The translations under genes and the position numbers were made by a program. From Sphingopyxis sp. (lineage in GTDB: Bacteria > Pseudomonadota > Alphaproteobacteria > Sphingomonadales > Sphingomonadaceae): 64,000 bases of DNA. Positions 27,078-35,754 of this stretch are shown here, piece after piece. The notes beneath the pieces are model-generated. The model did not search any database, was not told the origin of the DNA, and worked only from the letters and a program-made list of their open reading frames with translations. Position 1 is the first letter of the stretch. Each line of letters begins with the position of its first letter. The stretch is taken from assembly GCA_030148985.1 (NCBI GenBank), contig JASBSJ010000059.1:44265-108264 (forward strand). Direction: 5' to 3'.

Positions 27078-28547
27078 ATGCTCTCGCAGGATTACCGAAT
27101 GCTCTTCACCCCGACGCTCAGCGCCGACCGCGATCTGGTGACCGCGCCCGATTATGCCGCCTGGTCCAAAGCGGCGCGCGACCATGACAAAAAATCGGGG
27201 CTTCAGGCGTGGCGCGACGCCGACGAAAGCAAGCATTTCGATTATAAGGCGATCCGCGCCCGCCTCGAAAAATTGCGCAAGCTGTCGGCGGCGGGCGACG
27301 TCAAGGGGCTGCTCTTCGTGCTCAACGAGGGCATCCACGGCAATATCGACGGCATGGGGCACGAACGCCTCTATCAAAAGGCGCGCTTCGGCACGAAAAA
27401 GCTGGTCGAGGATTATGTCGCCGAGGTCGTCGCGTCGCTCGACAAGATCGCCGCCGCGCGCAGCATCGGCCGCGAGGAAAAACGCGACTTCTTCCGCCGC
27501 GCCCAGCATTGCTACGGCCGCTCGGCGCTGCTGCTGTCGGGCTCAGGCAGCTTCCTTTTCTTCCATATCGGCGTCGTCAAGGCGCTCTGGTCCGAAGGTG
27601 TGCTCCCGTCGATCATGTCGGGCGCCAGCGGCGGGTCGATCGTCGCCGCGATCGTCTGCACGCGCAAGGACGCCGACATCGGCGCCTTCCTCGAAAGCGA
27701 GCGCCTCGCCAACCCCGACCGCGCCCCCGACGGCCGGCGGCTCGCGCCCGACGAGGTACGCGAACGGCTCGCGGGGCTGATCCCCGACCTGACCTTTCAG
27801 GAGGCCTATGAAATCAGCGGCCGCCACCTCAACGTTTCGGTCGCGCCCGCCGAAAAGCATCAGAACGGCCGGCTATTGAACGCGATTACCGCGCCCAATG
27901 TGCTGATCCGCGAAGCCGTTCTCGCCTCGTGCGCGGTTCCCGGCGTCTTTCCGCCCGTCATGCTGATGGCGCGCGACGATGCGGGCGAACGCATTCCCTA
28001 TCAGCCCGACCGGCGCTGGGTCGACGGGTCGGTGACGCACGACATTCCGACCAAGCGGCTCGAACGGCTGTATGGCGTCAACCACCATATCGTCAGCCAG
28101 GCGAACCCGATCGCGCTGCCGTTCGCGACCGACACGCGCAAGCAGATGGCGCCGATCGAGGCGATCCAGCACGCCTCGATGACCACCTTTAAGGCGTGGC
28201 TCAACGCCAACATGGTGATCTTCCAGAAACCGCTCGAACTGATCCCGCCCTTGAACAGCCTCGCCAATATGGCGCGCTCGGTGATCAATCAGGAATATAC
28301 CGGCGACATCAACATCATCCGCCCGCCCAAATTCTGGTCGCCCGCCAAGATATTGAGCGACCTCGGACAGGACGACATCGACGAACTGATCGACACCGGC
28401 ATGCGCACCGCCTGGCCCAAGATCGAAATGGTCCGCACCCAGACCGCGATCAGCCGCGCGCTCGAAGGCATTTTGGCCAAGATCGACAAGGCGGGCGACG
28501 ACGGCCCGGGCCACCGCAGCGCCGCGCTCAAGAAAGCGGTGCGATAA
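27078..28547 (+). CDS. Patatin-like phospholipase with DUF3336 domain
   Basis: A 489-residue serine lipase. The N-terminal ~130 residues match the DUF3336 region of bacterial and yeast triacylglycerol-lipase-type patatins. The patatin core has an oxyanion stretch (LLLSGSGSFLFFHIGV), the nucleophile elbow GASGG with S184, and the catalytic aspartate D316 in WVDGSVTHD. It probably hydrolyses storage or membrane glycerolipids. The next gene starts three bases after its stop, so the two lipases are coupled. Confidence 0.92.
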   Translation: MLSQDYRMLFTPTLSADRDLVTAPDYAAWSKAARDHDKKSGLQAWRDADESKHFDYKAIRARLEKLRKLSAAGDVKGLLFVLNEGIHGNIDGMGHERLYQKARFGTKKLVEDYVAEVVASLDKIAAARSIGREEKRDFFRRAQHCYGRSALLLSGSGSFLFFHIGVVKALWSEGVLPSIMSGASGGSIVAAIVCTRKDADIGAFLESERLANPDRAPDGRRLAPDEVRERLAGLIPDLTFQEAYEISGRHLNVSVAPAEKHQNGRLLNAITAPNVLIREAVLASCAVPGVFPPVMLMARDDAGERIPYQPDRRWVDGSVTHDIPTKRLERLYGVNHHIVSQANPIALPFATDTRKQMAPIEAIQHASMTTFKAWLNANMVIFQKPLELIPPLNSLANMARSVINQEYTGDINIIRPPKFWSPAKILSDLGQDDIDELIDTGMRTAWPKIEMVRTQTAISRALEGILAKIDKAGDDGPGHRSAALKKAVR

Positions 28548-28549
28548 GT

Positions 28550-29410
28550 ATGACGACCGGCGCGGTGATCCTGCCGGCCGAATCTGCGGGCGCGGGCGCG
28601 AAGCTCCACGTCACGCGCTGGCTCCCCGAAAGCCTGCCCAAAGCGATCGTGCTGCTCGCACACGGCTATGCCGAACATGCGGGACGTTATGCCCATGTCG
28701 CACAGCGGCTGACCGAAGCGGGCTATGCGGTCTACGCCGTCGACCATTGGGGCCATGGAAAATCGGACGGCGAGGGCGGTTATGTCCCGCGCTTCTCCGC
28801 GTATCTCGACGGCATGGCCGAACTGCTGACCTTGGTCGAAATCAACCATGGCGACACCCCGCGGCTGCTCCTCGGGCACAGCATGGGCGGGCTCATCGCG
28901 ACCCTGTTCCTGATCGATCGCCAGCAGGCGTTCGTCGCCGCCGCCGTCTCCGGCCCGGCGATTTTGCCCGCCGAGCCGCCGTCGCGCTTCACCGTCTGGA
29001 TCAGCCGCTTCCTGTCGCGCTTCTTCCCGCGCCTCGGCGTCCTGTCGCTCGACGCAAACGGCGTCAGCCGCGATCCGGCCGTGGTCGCCGCCTATCAGGC
29101 CGACCCGCTCGTCTATGGCGGCAAGATCGGCGCGCGATTAGGCAAGGAATTCATGGACGCGATGGCGGCGGCACAGGCCGACGCCCCGAAGATCCGCCTG
29201 CCGCTGCTGATCCAGCACGGCGAGGCCGACCGCCTGACCGCCCCCGCAGGCTCGCGCTACCTGTTCGATCATATCGCCTCGGCCGACAAACGCCTCGAAA
29301 TCTACCCCGGTCTGTTCCACGAGATTTACAATGAGCCCGAGCGCGATGCCGTTCTGGACGACCTGATCGGCTGGTTCGATGCTCAAATCGCGCCTCTTGA
29401 ACGACGCTGA
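28550..29410 (+). CDS. Alpha/beta hydrolase, monoacylglycerol-lipase-like
   Basis: A 286-residue serine hydrolase. It has the family block LLAHGYAEHAGRYAHVAQRL, DHWGHGKSDG, the nucleophile elbow GHSMGG (S111), the acid region QHGEADRLTAP and the catalytic histidine in FHEIYNEP. These match monoglyceride lipases, which finish triacylglycerol breakdown after a patatin-type lipase. It starts three bases after the patatin gene. The preceding long frame that could extend the N-terminus runs through the patatin gene and is rejected. Confidence 0.9.
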   Translation: MTTGAVILPAESAGAGAKLHVTRWLPESLPKAIVLLAHGYAEHAGRYAHVAQRLTEAGYAVYAVDHWGHGKSDGEGGYVPRFSAYLDGMAELLTLVEINHGDTPRLLLGHSMGGLIATLFLIDRQQAFVAAAVSGPAILPAEPPSRFTVWISRFLSRFFPRLGVLSLDANGVSRDPAVVAAYQADPLVYGGKIGARLGKEFMDAMAAAQADAPKIRLPLLIQHGEADRLTAPAGSRYLFDHIASADKRLEIYPGLFHEIYNEPERDAVLDDLIGWFDAQIAPLERR

Positions 29411-29426
29411 CGGCCGCGCTCCCGGA

Positions 29427-30401
29427 TCAGTGGGCGGCGCCGAACAGGACTTTCTCTACGATCGGGTCCAGGCCGGATGCCGCGTCGTTTCCGCCGCCGA
29501 TCACCAATTCGGGCAACAGCCGTTGGTCGAGCCCCACATAGTGCAGAATCTCCACCCGTTCGTTGGCGAACGCCTGTTCCAGCACGGTGCGGATCAGAAA
29601 ATAGAGCGGCGCGACGTCGCCTGACCAGTTCCGCGGGATGGCCTGATTGAACGGGCTGGGCGTTTCGTCGGATGCGCCAACGTGGCGGCCCGCGCGAACC
29701 AGCGTCCGGCTCAGCCAGTCCTTCTCCTCGCTTTCCTTTTTCAGGACGACCTGCGTCGATGCTCCGAAAAACGCCGCCATAAAGGCAAAGCGATTGTCCT
29801 TGGCCCAAGGCAATATGTGCCGCCACATGTCGCACACGTCGCGCGTGTCGATGATCTGCGCGTGAATGCCACTGGCGACCCGCTTGGACCAGGAAATGAC
29901 CTTGTGCAGCGTCAGCGTGTCGGTGAAATAACCGTCCGCCACCAGCACGTGCCGCGCCCCGTTGATATAGAGATAGCGGTTGGGGCCGTTGTCGCTGCCG
30001 CGATCGGGGAGCGCACGCCACGGGACGTGGCGGGTCAGCACCAGCTCGAACAGGCATTTGTCGTCGTCGGCGACCTTGTTGTTGTTCATCGCCTTGAACC
30101 CTGACCGTGCGTCCTTGGCGGCGTAAAGTTCGGGTGGACGATAGTCGCCCTGGTCCAGAATGATGCACCGCGTCGCCATGATCGTTTCATATTCGCGGTC
30201 CAGATCGTGCAGCATCCGCGCGCGTTCGATCCGGCGGTTTTCCTCGGCCGATTTCTGTTGCCCGCGATGGATCAGGTACCAGGCGGCGATCGCCGCCAGA
30301 ATACCGAACAGCGCCTGCGCGATGAACGGAAATATCTCGGCCTGAAAATTGGCTTCGAAGCCCAGATTTTTAAGCAGCCATTGCAGCAAGTCTCTGATCA
30401 T
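29427..30401 (-). CDS. Membrane-anchored protein of unknown function
   Basis: A 324-residue protein I do not recognise. One hydrophobic segment (about residues 25-45, FPFIAQALFGILAAIAAWYL) is followed by a charged helix (QQKSAEENRRIERARMLHDL) and a soluble cytoplasmic or periplasmic domain of about 240 residues with several Trp and His. It lies in opposite orientation to the lipid genes on both sides, so it is probably separately transcribed. Codon use looks like that of its neighbours. No function is proposed. Confidence 0.8.
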   Translation of the reverse strand: MIRDLLQWLLKNLGFEANFQAEIFPFIAQALFGILAAIAAWYLIHRGQQKSAEENRRIERARMLHDLDREYETIMATRCIILDQGDYRPPELYAAKDARSGFKAMNNNKVADDDKCLFELVLTRHVPWRALPDRGSDNGPNRYLYINGARHVLVADGYFTDTLTLHKVISWSKRVASGIHAQIIDTRDVCDMWRHILPWAKDNRFAFMAAFFGASTQVVLKKESEEKDWLSRTLVRAGRHVGASDETPSPFNQAIPRNWSGDVAPLYFLIRTVLEQAFANERVEILHYVGLDQRLLPELVIGGGNDAASGLDPIVEKVLFGAAH

Positions 30402-30552
30402 CTTTCACTTCCCCCCGGAAATCGCGACAATCTTTGCAAGCGTCGGCGCAGCGGTCAATCCGGTGCGCGTGTAAAGGGAGGTGACAAGGCGATTTTCTTG
30501 GCCTTATCATCGCATTTTTCCGGGAAAGAAACTGGATGATGGCGCGCTGCTT

Positions 30553-31488
30553 ATGAAAATCCTCCTCACCCTGTTCTTCGCGCCGCTCATCACCCTCGCG
30601 CTGCTTTATTTCCTCTTTCCTGAACAGCTGGTGCAGATGATGCGCGCGCTGATGCGCCGACGCGCGCGGGTGGTGCGAAAAAGCATCACCGTCGACGGCC
30701 GGACCTGGCCCTATCTCGAAGGCGGCGATCCCTCAAAGCCCACGCTCGTGATGGTCCACGGCTTTGGCGCCGACAAGGATCACTGGACCTTCTACGCGCC
30801 GTGGATGACGCGCGATTACCGCCTGATCGCGCCGGACCTACCCGGCTTTGGCGAGAATGACCGCGACGGCGAACTGCCCTTCGACGTCGCGAGCCAGGCG
30901 GCGCGGCTCAAGGCTTTCCTCGATGCGCTCGGCATCGACTGCCCGCACCTCGGCGGCAACAGCATGGGCGGGTGGATCGCGCTGCGCTTCGCGATCGATT
31001 ACCCCGATCGCCTGCGCACGCTGACCCTGATGAACAATGCCGGCGTCGTCGGTGCCGACGAAAGCGAATTGCAGAAACTGGCGGCCGACCGCGACTATAA
31101 CCCGCTCGTCCTCGCAAACCTCGACGATGCCGATCGCCTGATCGCCTTCGTCGTGCGCAAACCGACCTACGTCCCCGCGAGGCTGAAGCCGGTGATCTAC
31201 GCCGACGCGCTGCGCCACCGCGACCTGCTCGACAAGATCTTCTGGACCATCGCCGACGAGATGGAGCAGGCGCCGCTCAACGACGATCTGGACAAGGTGA
31301 AAGTGCCGACGCTGATCCTCTGGGGCCGCCACGACAAGCTGATCGACGTCAGCTGCGTCGCGGTGCTCGAAAAGGGCATTGCGAACAGCCGCGCCCACAT
31401 CTTCGAGCATGTCGCGCACGTCCCGATGATCGAGGATCCGAAAGCGACCGCTGAAATCCAGCGCGCCTTCCTGGCGGAGCATCCCTAA
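30553..31488 (+). CDS. Membrane-anchored alpha/beta hydrolase
   Basis: A 311-residue hydrolase with an N-terminal hydrophobic segment (KILLTLFFAPLITLALLYFL) that probably anchors it in the inner membrane. The oxyanion region is VMVHGFGADKDHW, the nucleophile elbow GNSMGG, the acid is in GRHDKLID and the histidine in HVAHVPMIEDP. The fold resembles meta-cleavage-product hydrolases and bacterial lipases. The ATG at 30553 is preferred because the upstream extension is not family-like. It precedes gpsA, with an R1 palindrome in between. Confidence 0.88.
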   Translation: MKILLTLFFAPLITLALLYFLFPEQLVQMMRALMRRRARVVRKSITVDGRTWPYLEGGDPSKPTLVMVHGFGADKDHWTFYAPWMTRDYRLIAPDLPGFGENDRDGELPFDVASQAARLKAFLDALGIDCPHLGGNSMGGWIALRFAIDYPDRLRTLTLMNNAGVVGADESELQKLAADRDYNPLVLANLDDADRLIAFVVRKPTYVPARLKPVIYADALRHRDLLDKIFWTIADEMEQAPLNDDLDKVKVPTLILWGRHDKLIDVSCVAVLEKGIANSRAHIFEHVAHVPMIEDPKATAEIQRAFLAEHP

Positions 31489-31493
31489 ACTTC

Positions 31494-31519
31494 GTCATCC
31501 CGGCCTTCGCCGGGATGAC
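31494..31519. repeat. Family R1 palindrome, single arm
   Basis: GTCATCCCGGCCTTCGCCGG-GATGAC, identical to the copy at 25366, five bases after the hydrolase stop. It could work as a terminator hairpin although no T tract follows. Confidence 0.85.
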
Positions 31520-31587
31520 GGGCGAGTGTTGCCTTGCCAACCCCCCGATCGCGCGCCACTCTGCCCGCAAAACGGGGGGAGAGACAT

Positions 31588-32589
31588 ATGCGCCTCAAAG
31601 TGGGCCTGCTCGGCGGGGGCAGCTGGGGGACGACGGTCGCCGCGGTGGTGTCGCGCAACGCACCGATCACGCTCTGGGCACGCGATGCCGAAACGGTCGA
31701 GGGCATCAACTGCGATCACGAAAATCATAAATATCTCCCCGGCATCAAGCTGCCCCCTGCGCTCCGCGCCACGAACGAGATGGCCGAGGTCGTCGCGGGC
31801 GCCGACGTGCTCGTCATGGGCGTGCCGTCGCACAGCTTTCGCAGCGTGCTGGAGGAGGCCCGCGACCACCTCCGCCCGTGGGTGCCTGTCATCAGCCTGA
31901 CCAAAGGGCTCGAACTCGCCTCGGGCAAGCGCATGACCGAACTGATCGAAGAAGTGCTGCCCGGCCACCCCATCGGCGTGCTCACCGGGCCGAATCTGGC
32001 GCGCGAGATCATGACCGGACAGGCGGCGGCGAGCGTGCTGTCGATGGAGGATGAGATCGTCGTGCGCGCGCTCCAGCCGCTGTTCCACTCGGGCCTGTTC
32101 CGCGTCTACACCAACACCGACCTTCTGGGCTGCGAACTCGGCGGCGTGCTCAAAAATATCATCGCGATCGCGGTCGGCATGGGCGACGGCCTCGGCGCGG
32201 GCGACAACACGCGCGCGGGATTGATGACGCGCGGGCTGGCGGAGATCACGCGCCTCGGCGTCGCGATGGGCGGGCGCCCCGAAACCTTCGCCGGGCTCAC
32301 CGGCATGGGCGACCTCATCGCCACCTGCACCAGCCCCCTGTCGCGCAATCGCCACGTCGGGGTCGAACTCGGCAAAGGCCGCCCGATCGACGAGATCATC
32401 GCGGGCATGAACATGGTCGCGGAGGGCGTCAAAAGCGCGCCGACGGTGATGGCGCTCGCCGACCGCCACGGCATCGCGATGCCGATCGCGCGCGACGTGT
32501 TCGACGTGACGCAGGGCAAGCGCACCGCGCTCGACGTCTTCCGCGGCCTCCTCAAATCGAGCGTCGGCGACGAGGCGCATCCGGGCTGA
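31588..32589 (+). CDS. gpsA: NAD(P)-dependent glycerol-3-phosphate dehydrogenase
   Basis: A 333-residue cytoplasmic enzyme that reduces dihydroxyacetone phosphate to glycerol-3-phosphate, the backbone of all glycerolipids. The nucleotide fold GLLGGGSWGTTVA opens the protein; LTGPNLAREI and the active-site lysine in LGGVLKNIIAIAVGM follow, with the GDNTRAGLMTRGL signature. The ATG at 31588 has GGGGGAGAG upstream. It sits at the end of the lipid cluster and supplies substrate to the PlsB-like enzyme. Confidence 0.96.
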   Translation: MRLKVGLLGGGSWGTTVAAVVSRNAPITLWARDAETVEGINCDHENHKYLPGIKLPPALRATNEMAEVVAGADVLVMGVPSHSFRSVLEEARDHLRPWVPVISLTKGLELASGKRMTELIEEVLPGHPIGVLTGPNLAREIMTGQAAASVLSMEDEIVVRALQPLFHSGLFRVYTNTDLLGCELGGVLKNIIAIAVGMGDGLGAGDNTRAGLMTRGLAEITRLGVAMGGRPETFAGLTGMGDLIATCTSPLSRNRHVGVELGKGRPIDEIIAGMNMVAEGVKSAPTVMALADRHGIAMPIARDVFDVTQGKRTALDVFRGLLKSSVGDEAHPG

Positions 32590-32599
32590 CAGGGGCCCT

Positions 32600-32713
32600 C
32601 GTCATTGCGAGGAGCGTAGCGACGAAGCAATCTACAGTCATCGGCCTGACAAGCCGATAGCTGGAGATTGGTTGGCCTATGGCCGCCTTCGGCCCGCTTC
32701 GCTCGCAAGGACG
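32600..32713. repeat. Interspersed inverted repeat, family R3
   Basis: The left arm CGTCATTGCGAGGAGCGTAG, followed by CGACGAAGCAATC, is a repeat type widespread in alphaproteobacteria. The right arm (CGCTTCGCTCGCAAGGACG) is diverged. It starts 11 bases after the gpsA stop. Confidence 0.8.
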
Positions 32714-32825
32714 AACATCTGCGATTCGCCGTCATCCGTTGCTTTTTGCCGACCAGCCGGGAAGAAAAGCCGCCGCTGCTTCGTTTCCTCTTGGTCCGAC
32801 AGGATCCAGAAAAAGGAGACGGATA

Positions 32826-33164
32826 ATGAAAAAATGGACGATCTTCGCCACGCTCGCGGCTCTCCCCGCCACTGCCGCCGTCGCGTCGGTCCCCTATGAC
32901 CGGATGCCGCCGGGATTCGAGGCACCGCCGATCCGCACGGCACCAATCGCGGGCATCGAGAATCAATATTGGTTCAATTACCAGGCCGATATCCTCGAGG
33001 CCGAGAAGGAACTGGTCAGCGACCTCCGCCGCGCGACCGACCGCGAGGATCGCTGGGATGCGTGGGACGAATGGGAAAATGAACTCGTCGACGCCGACAA
33101 GGATTATGTGAAGGAAATGCGCAAGAAAGGCTATCGCACCGGCCGCGTGACGGTCGGCGGATAA
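32826..33164 (+). CDS. Small secreted protein of unknown function
   Basis: A 112-residue protein with a signal peptide (MKKWTIFATLAALPATAAVA) and a short charged mature domain rich in Asp, Glu, Arg and Trp (EDRWDAWDEWENELVDADKD). A strong AGGAG seven bases before the ATG and a good terminator 38 bases after the stop show it is a complete single-gene unit. I do not recognise the family. Confidence 0.82.
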   Translation: MKKWTIFATLAALPATAAVASVPYDRMPPGFEAPPIRTAPIAGIENQYWFNYQADILEAEKELVSDLRRATDREDRWDAWDEWENELVDADKDYVKEMRKKGYRTGRVTVGG

Positions 33165-33201
33165 GCCCGAAAAGTTCCCGGGCGCTTCCCGGGTCGCAGG
33201 G

Positions 33202-33238
33202 AAGGGCGGGCGTCATGGGGCGCCCGTCCTTTTCTTTG
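33202..33238 (+). terminator. Rho-independent terminator
   Basis: An 11-base-pair stem (AAGGGCGGGCG with CGCCCGTCCTT, one G-T pair) with an 8-base loop is followed by TTCTTTG. It ends the transcript of the small secreted protein. Confidence 0.8.
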
Positions 33239-33243
33239 TCAAA

Positions 33244-33377
33244 TCCTCCCTGTCGCGCAGCGATGGGGAGGGGGACCGCTCGCGAAGCGAGTGGTGGAGG
33301 GGCAACAACGGTCGTGTCATGGCCCCTCCGTCAGCGCTTCGCGCTGCCACCTCCCCATCGCTGCGCGACAGGGAGGA
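33244..33377. repeat. Interspersed inverted repeat, family R4
   Basis: TCCTCCCTGTCGCGCAGCGA and its exact mirror TCGCTGCGCGACAGGGAGGA lie about 95 bases apart, with inner arms CTCGCGAAGCGAG and CAGCGCTTCGCGCTG. It abuts the stop codon of the thioredoxin-like gene. A second copy is at 37977. Confidence 0.9.
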
Positions 33378-33998
33378 TCAGTTCGCCTCCGCCAGCAACG
33401 CCTTCGCCTCATCCCCCTGCCAGTCGATCGCCCCGATCACCCGCCAGATTTCGCGTCCTTCCGCATCATAATAGATGCTCGTCGGCAGGGCGCTGTTGGC
33501 GGCGTCGAGCAGGCCGTTTTCGGGATCGAGATAGGGTTGCAGCGCCTTCAGCCCCGCCTTCTGGAACCAGGGATCGACCACCTCGGCCCCCTGCAAATCC
33601 TGTGCGACCGCGATCACCTGCATGTCATCGCCGCGCGCCGCCGCGAGCGCATCGAGCGTCGGCATTTCGGCGACGCAGGGGCCGCACCAGGTCGCCCACA
33701 GGTTGACGAGCAACGGCTTTCCGCGAAACGCCGCCAGCGTCACCGGCGCATCGTCGGGGCCGGTGAAGGCCGCCGTCGGCGCCGCCTCGCCCTTGTGGCT
33801 GCGGTCGATCATATATTCGAACGCGCCGACGCCCTTCGCTTGGCCTGCCGAAACATTTGCTTGGCCTTGCGCGGCTTGCCCGCCGCCCGCCTTTTCCCTA
33901 TCGCAGCCCGCGACCGATCCGGCCAGCAACAGGCCCAGGATCAACAGCGACGGATTTGGAACGCGGCGGATGGCGAATACTCCGGAAAGCAACAGCAT
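33378..33998 (-). CDS. TlpA-like thiol:disulfide oxidoreductase lipoprotein
   Basis: A 206-residue thioredoxin-fold protein probably anchored on the periplasmic side. A lipoprotein signal ([10 protein letters not shown], lipidated C32) is followed by a Gln/Gly-rich linker and the active site [13 protein letters not shown]. TlpA/ResA proteins reduce disulfides for cytochrome c assembly or other redox maturation. The start at 33998 is the only one giving a plausible signal sequence. It overlaps the argH start region on the other strand, so the two divergent genes share their 5' ends. Confidence 0.88.
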   Translation of the reverse strand: MLLLSGVFAIRRVPNPSLLILGLLLAGSVAGCDREKAGGGQAAQGQANVSAGQAKGVGAFEYMIDRSHKGEAAPTAAFTGPDDAPVTLAAFRGKPLLVNLWATWCGPCVAEMPTLDALAAARGDDMQVIAVAQDLQGAEVVDPWFQKAGLKALQPYLDPENGLLDAANSALPTSIYYDAEGREIWRVIGAIDWQGDEAKALLAEAN

Positions 33999-35373
33999 GT
34001 GGGGCGGCCGCTTCGGTGGCGGGCCTGCGGCGATCATGCAAGAGATTAACGCCTCGATCCCGATCGACAAGCGGCTTTGGGAAGAGGACATTGCCGCCAG
34101 CCGCGCGCACGCCGCGATGCTCGGTGCTTGCCGAATCATCGGTGCCGACGATGCGGCAGCGATCGACCGCGGCCTCGCCCAGGTCGCCGAAGAATTTGCC
34201 GCCAACGGCGTGCCCGTCGACCTCAGCCTCGAAGACATCCACATGACCGTCGAGGCGCGGCTCAAGGAGCTGATCGGCGAACCCGCCGGGCGCCTCCACA
34301 CCGCGCGCTCGCGCAACGACCAGGTCGCGACCGATTTCCGCCTGTGGACGCGTACCGCGTGCGAGCGCATCGACGCCGGGCTCGCCGCGCTCCAGTCGGC
34401 GCTGCTTCAACGCGCCGAAGAGCATGCCGACAGCATCATGCCGGGCTTCACCCACCTGCAAGTCGCGCAGCCGGTGACGCTCGGCCACCATCTGCTCGCC
34501 TATGTCGAAATGGCGCGCCGCGACCGCGGCCGCTTCGCCGATGCGCGCCGCCGCCTCAACGAATCGCCGCTCGGCGCCGCCGCGCTCGCGGGGACCAGCT
34601 TCCCGCTCGACCGCGACGCGACGGCATCGGCGCTCGGCTTCGACCGCCCGATGGCGAACAGCATCGACGCGGTATCCGACCGCGACTTCGCGCTCGAATT
34701 TTGCGCCGCCGCGGCGATCGCTGCGCTGCACCTGTCGCGCCTCGCCGAAGAAATCGTCATCTGGGCCAGCCAGCCCTTCGGCTTCGTTGCGCTCCCCGAT
34801 GCCTGGTCGACGGGCAGTTCGATCATGCCGCAAAAGCGCAATCCCGACGCCGCCGAACTGGTGCGCGGGCGCGCGGGCCTGCTGCTCGGCGCCTTCCAGC
34901 GGCTCGCCGTGATCGTCAAAGGGCTGCCGCTCACCTATTCGAAGGATTTGCAGGACGACAAGGAAACGCTCTTCGGCGCCTTCGACGCGCTCGCGCTGTC
35001 GCTCGCGGCGATGACCGGGATGGTCGAAACGCTGACCTTTCGCACCGACCGGATGCGCGCGCTTGCCGCTTCGGGCTATTCGACCGCGACCGACCTCGCT
35101 GACTGGCTGGTGCGCGAGAACGGCCTGCCGTTCCGCGAGGCGCATCATGTAGTCGGCGCCTGCGTCAAGCGCGCCGAGGAACTGGGCGTCGAGCTGCCCG
35201 CACTGCCCGCCGCCGACGCGGCGGCGATCCACGCCGCCGTGACCCCCGACGTCCTCGCCGCGCTCACCGTCGAGGCGTCGGTCGCCAGCCGCACCAGCTA
35301 TGGCGGAACCGCGCCCGAGCGGGTAAGGCAGGCCATCGCCGCGGCGCGCGCCGCACGCCAGGGACAGGATTGA
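33970..35373 (+). CDS. argH: Argininosuccinate lyase
   Basis: A 467-residue enzyme that splits argininosuccinate into arginine and fumarate. The superfamily signature [20 protein letters not shown] is intact, as are MWGGRF near the N-terminus and [17 protein letters not shown]. Two starts are possible: ATG 33970 ([15 protein letters not shown]) and ATG 33997 (MWGGRF). ArgH proteins usually have a few residues before MWGGRF, so I prefer 33970; this overlaps the divergent tlpA-like start by 29 bases. The small lipoprotein gene starts on its stop (TGATG). Confidence 0.95.
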   Translation: MANTPESNSMWGGRFGGGPAAIMQEINASIPIDKRLWEEDIAASRAHAAMLGACRIIGADDAAAIDRGLAQVAEEFAANGVPVDLSLEDIHMTVEARLKELIGEPAGRLHTARSRNDQVATDFRLWTRTACERIDAGLAALQSALLQRAEEHADSIMPGFTHLQVAQPVTLGHHLLAYVEMARRDRGRFADARRRLNESPLGAAALAGTSFPLDRDATASALGFDRPMANSIDAVSDRDFALEFCAAAAIAALHLSRLAEEIVIWASQPFGFVALPDAWSTGSSIMPQKRNPDAAELVRGRAGLLLGAFQRLAVIVKGLPLTYSKDLQDDKETLFGAFDALALSLAAMTGMVETLTFRTDRMRALAASGYSTATDLADWLVRENGLPFREAHHVVGACVKRAEELGVELPALPAADAAAIHAAVTPDVLAALTVEASVASRTSYGGTAPERVRQAIAAARAARQGQD

Positions 35374-35624
35374 TGCCGCACCACCCCCGCATGTTTGCAA
35401 CGCTCGCCGCCGCCGCGCTGCTCGGCGCGTGCGGGGCAAAGGAAGATCTGAAGCCGCCGGCGAACCAGCCGGCCGCCGTCGTTCCCATCGGCGCCAACCG
35501 CGCCCCGACCACGGAGGAGCTTACGACGCCTGACGCGCAGGCCCGGCCCGCGCGCAGCGACGAACTTCTCAAACGGTCCGAACAACGCGAACCCGACGAT
35601 TTCGACCTGCCGCCTCCGGGCTGA
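35373..35624 (+). CDS. lptM: Small lipoprotein, probable LptM (YifL) homologue
   Basis: An 83-residue lipoprotein with lipobox LGAC (C20) followed at once by GAKEDLKPPAN, close to the GCGQKGxLxxPP start of LptM, a small partner of the LptDE lipopolysaccharide translocon. Family members often sit just before lysA or dapF, as here (argH-lptM-lysA). Its start overlaps the argH stop as TGATG, so translation is coupled. The rest is low-complexity and hydrophilic. Naming rests on the N-terminal motif and gene order. Confidence 0.7.
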   Translation: MPHHPRMFATLAAAALLGACGAKEDLKPPANQPAAVVPIGANRAPTTEELTTPDAQARPARSDELLKRSEQREPDDFDLPPPG

Positions 35625-35648
35625 GTCCAAAAGCCACCTCCTGTTTCC

Positions 35649-35727
35649 GTTCGTGCTGAGCTTGTCGAAGCACCGTTCTTTCTGAACGTGGAAGAGAGGA
35701 CGGCCCTTCGACAAGCTCAGGGCGAAC
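35649..35727. repeat. Interspersed inverted repeat, family R5
   Basis: GTTCGTGCTGAGCTTGTCGA and the mirror TCGACAAGCTCAGGGCGAAC flank a 35-base loop in the gap between the lipoprotein gene and lysA. Single copy here. Confidence 0.85.
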
Positions 35728-35754
35728 GCTATTACTTTAAGATCAGGATTTCCT

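Noticed and set aside
35649..35727. A LexA box from the GTTC sequences in the lysA upstream repeat
   Set aside because: The two GTTC motifs are not seven bases apart; they belong to the R5 inverted repeat.
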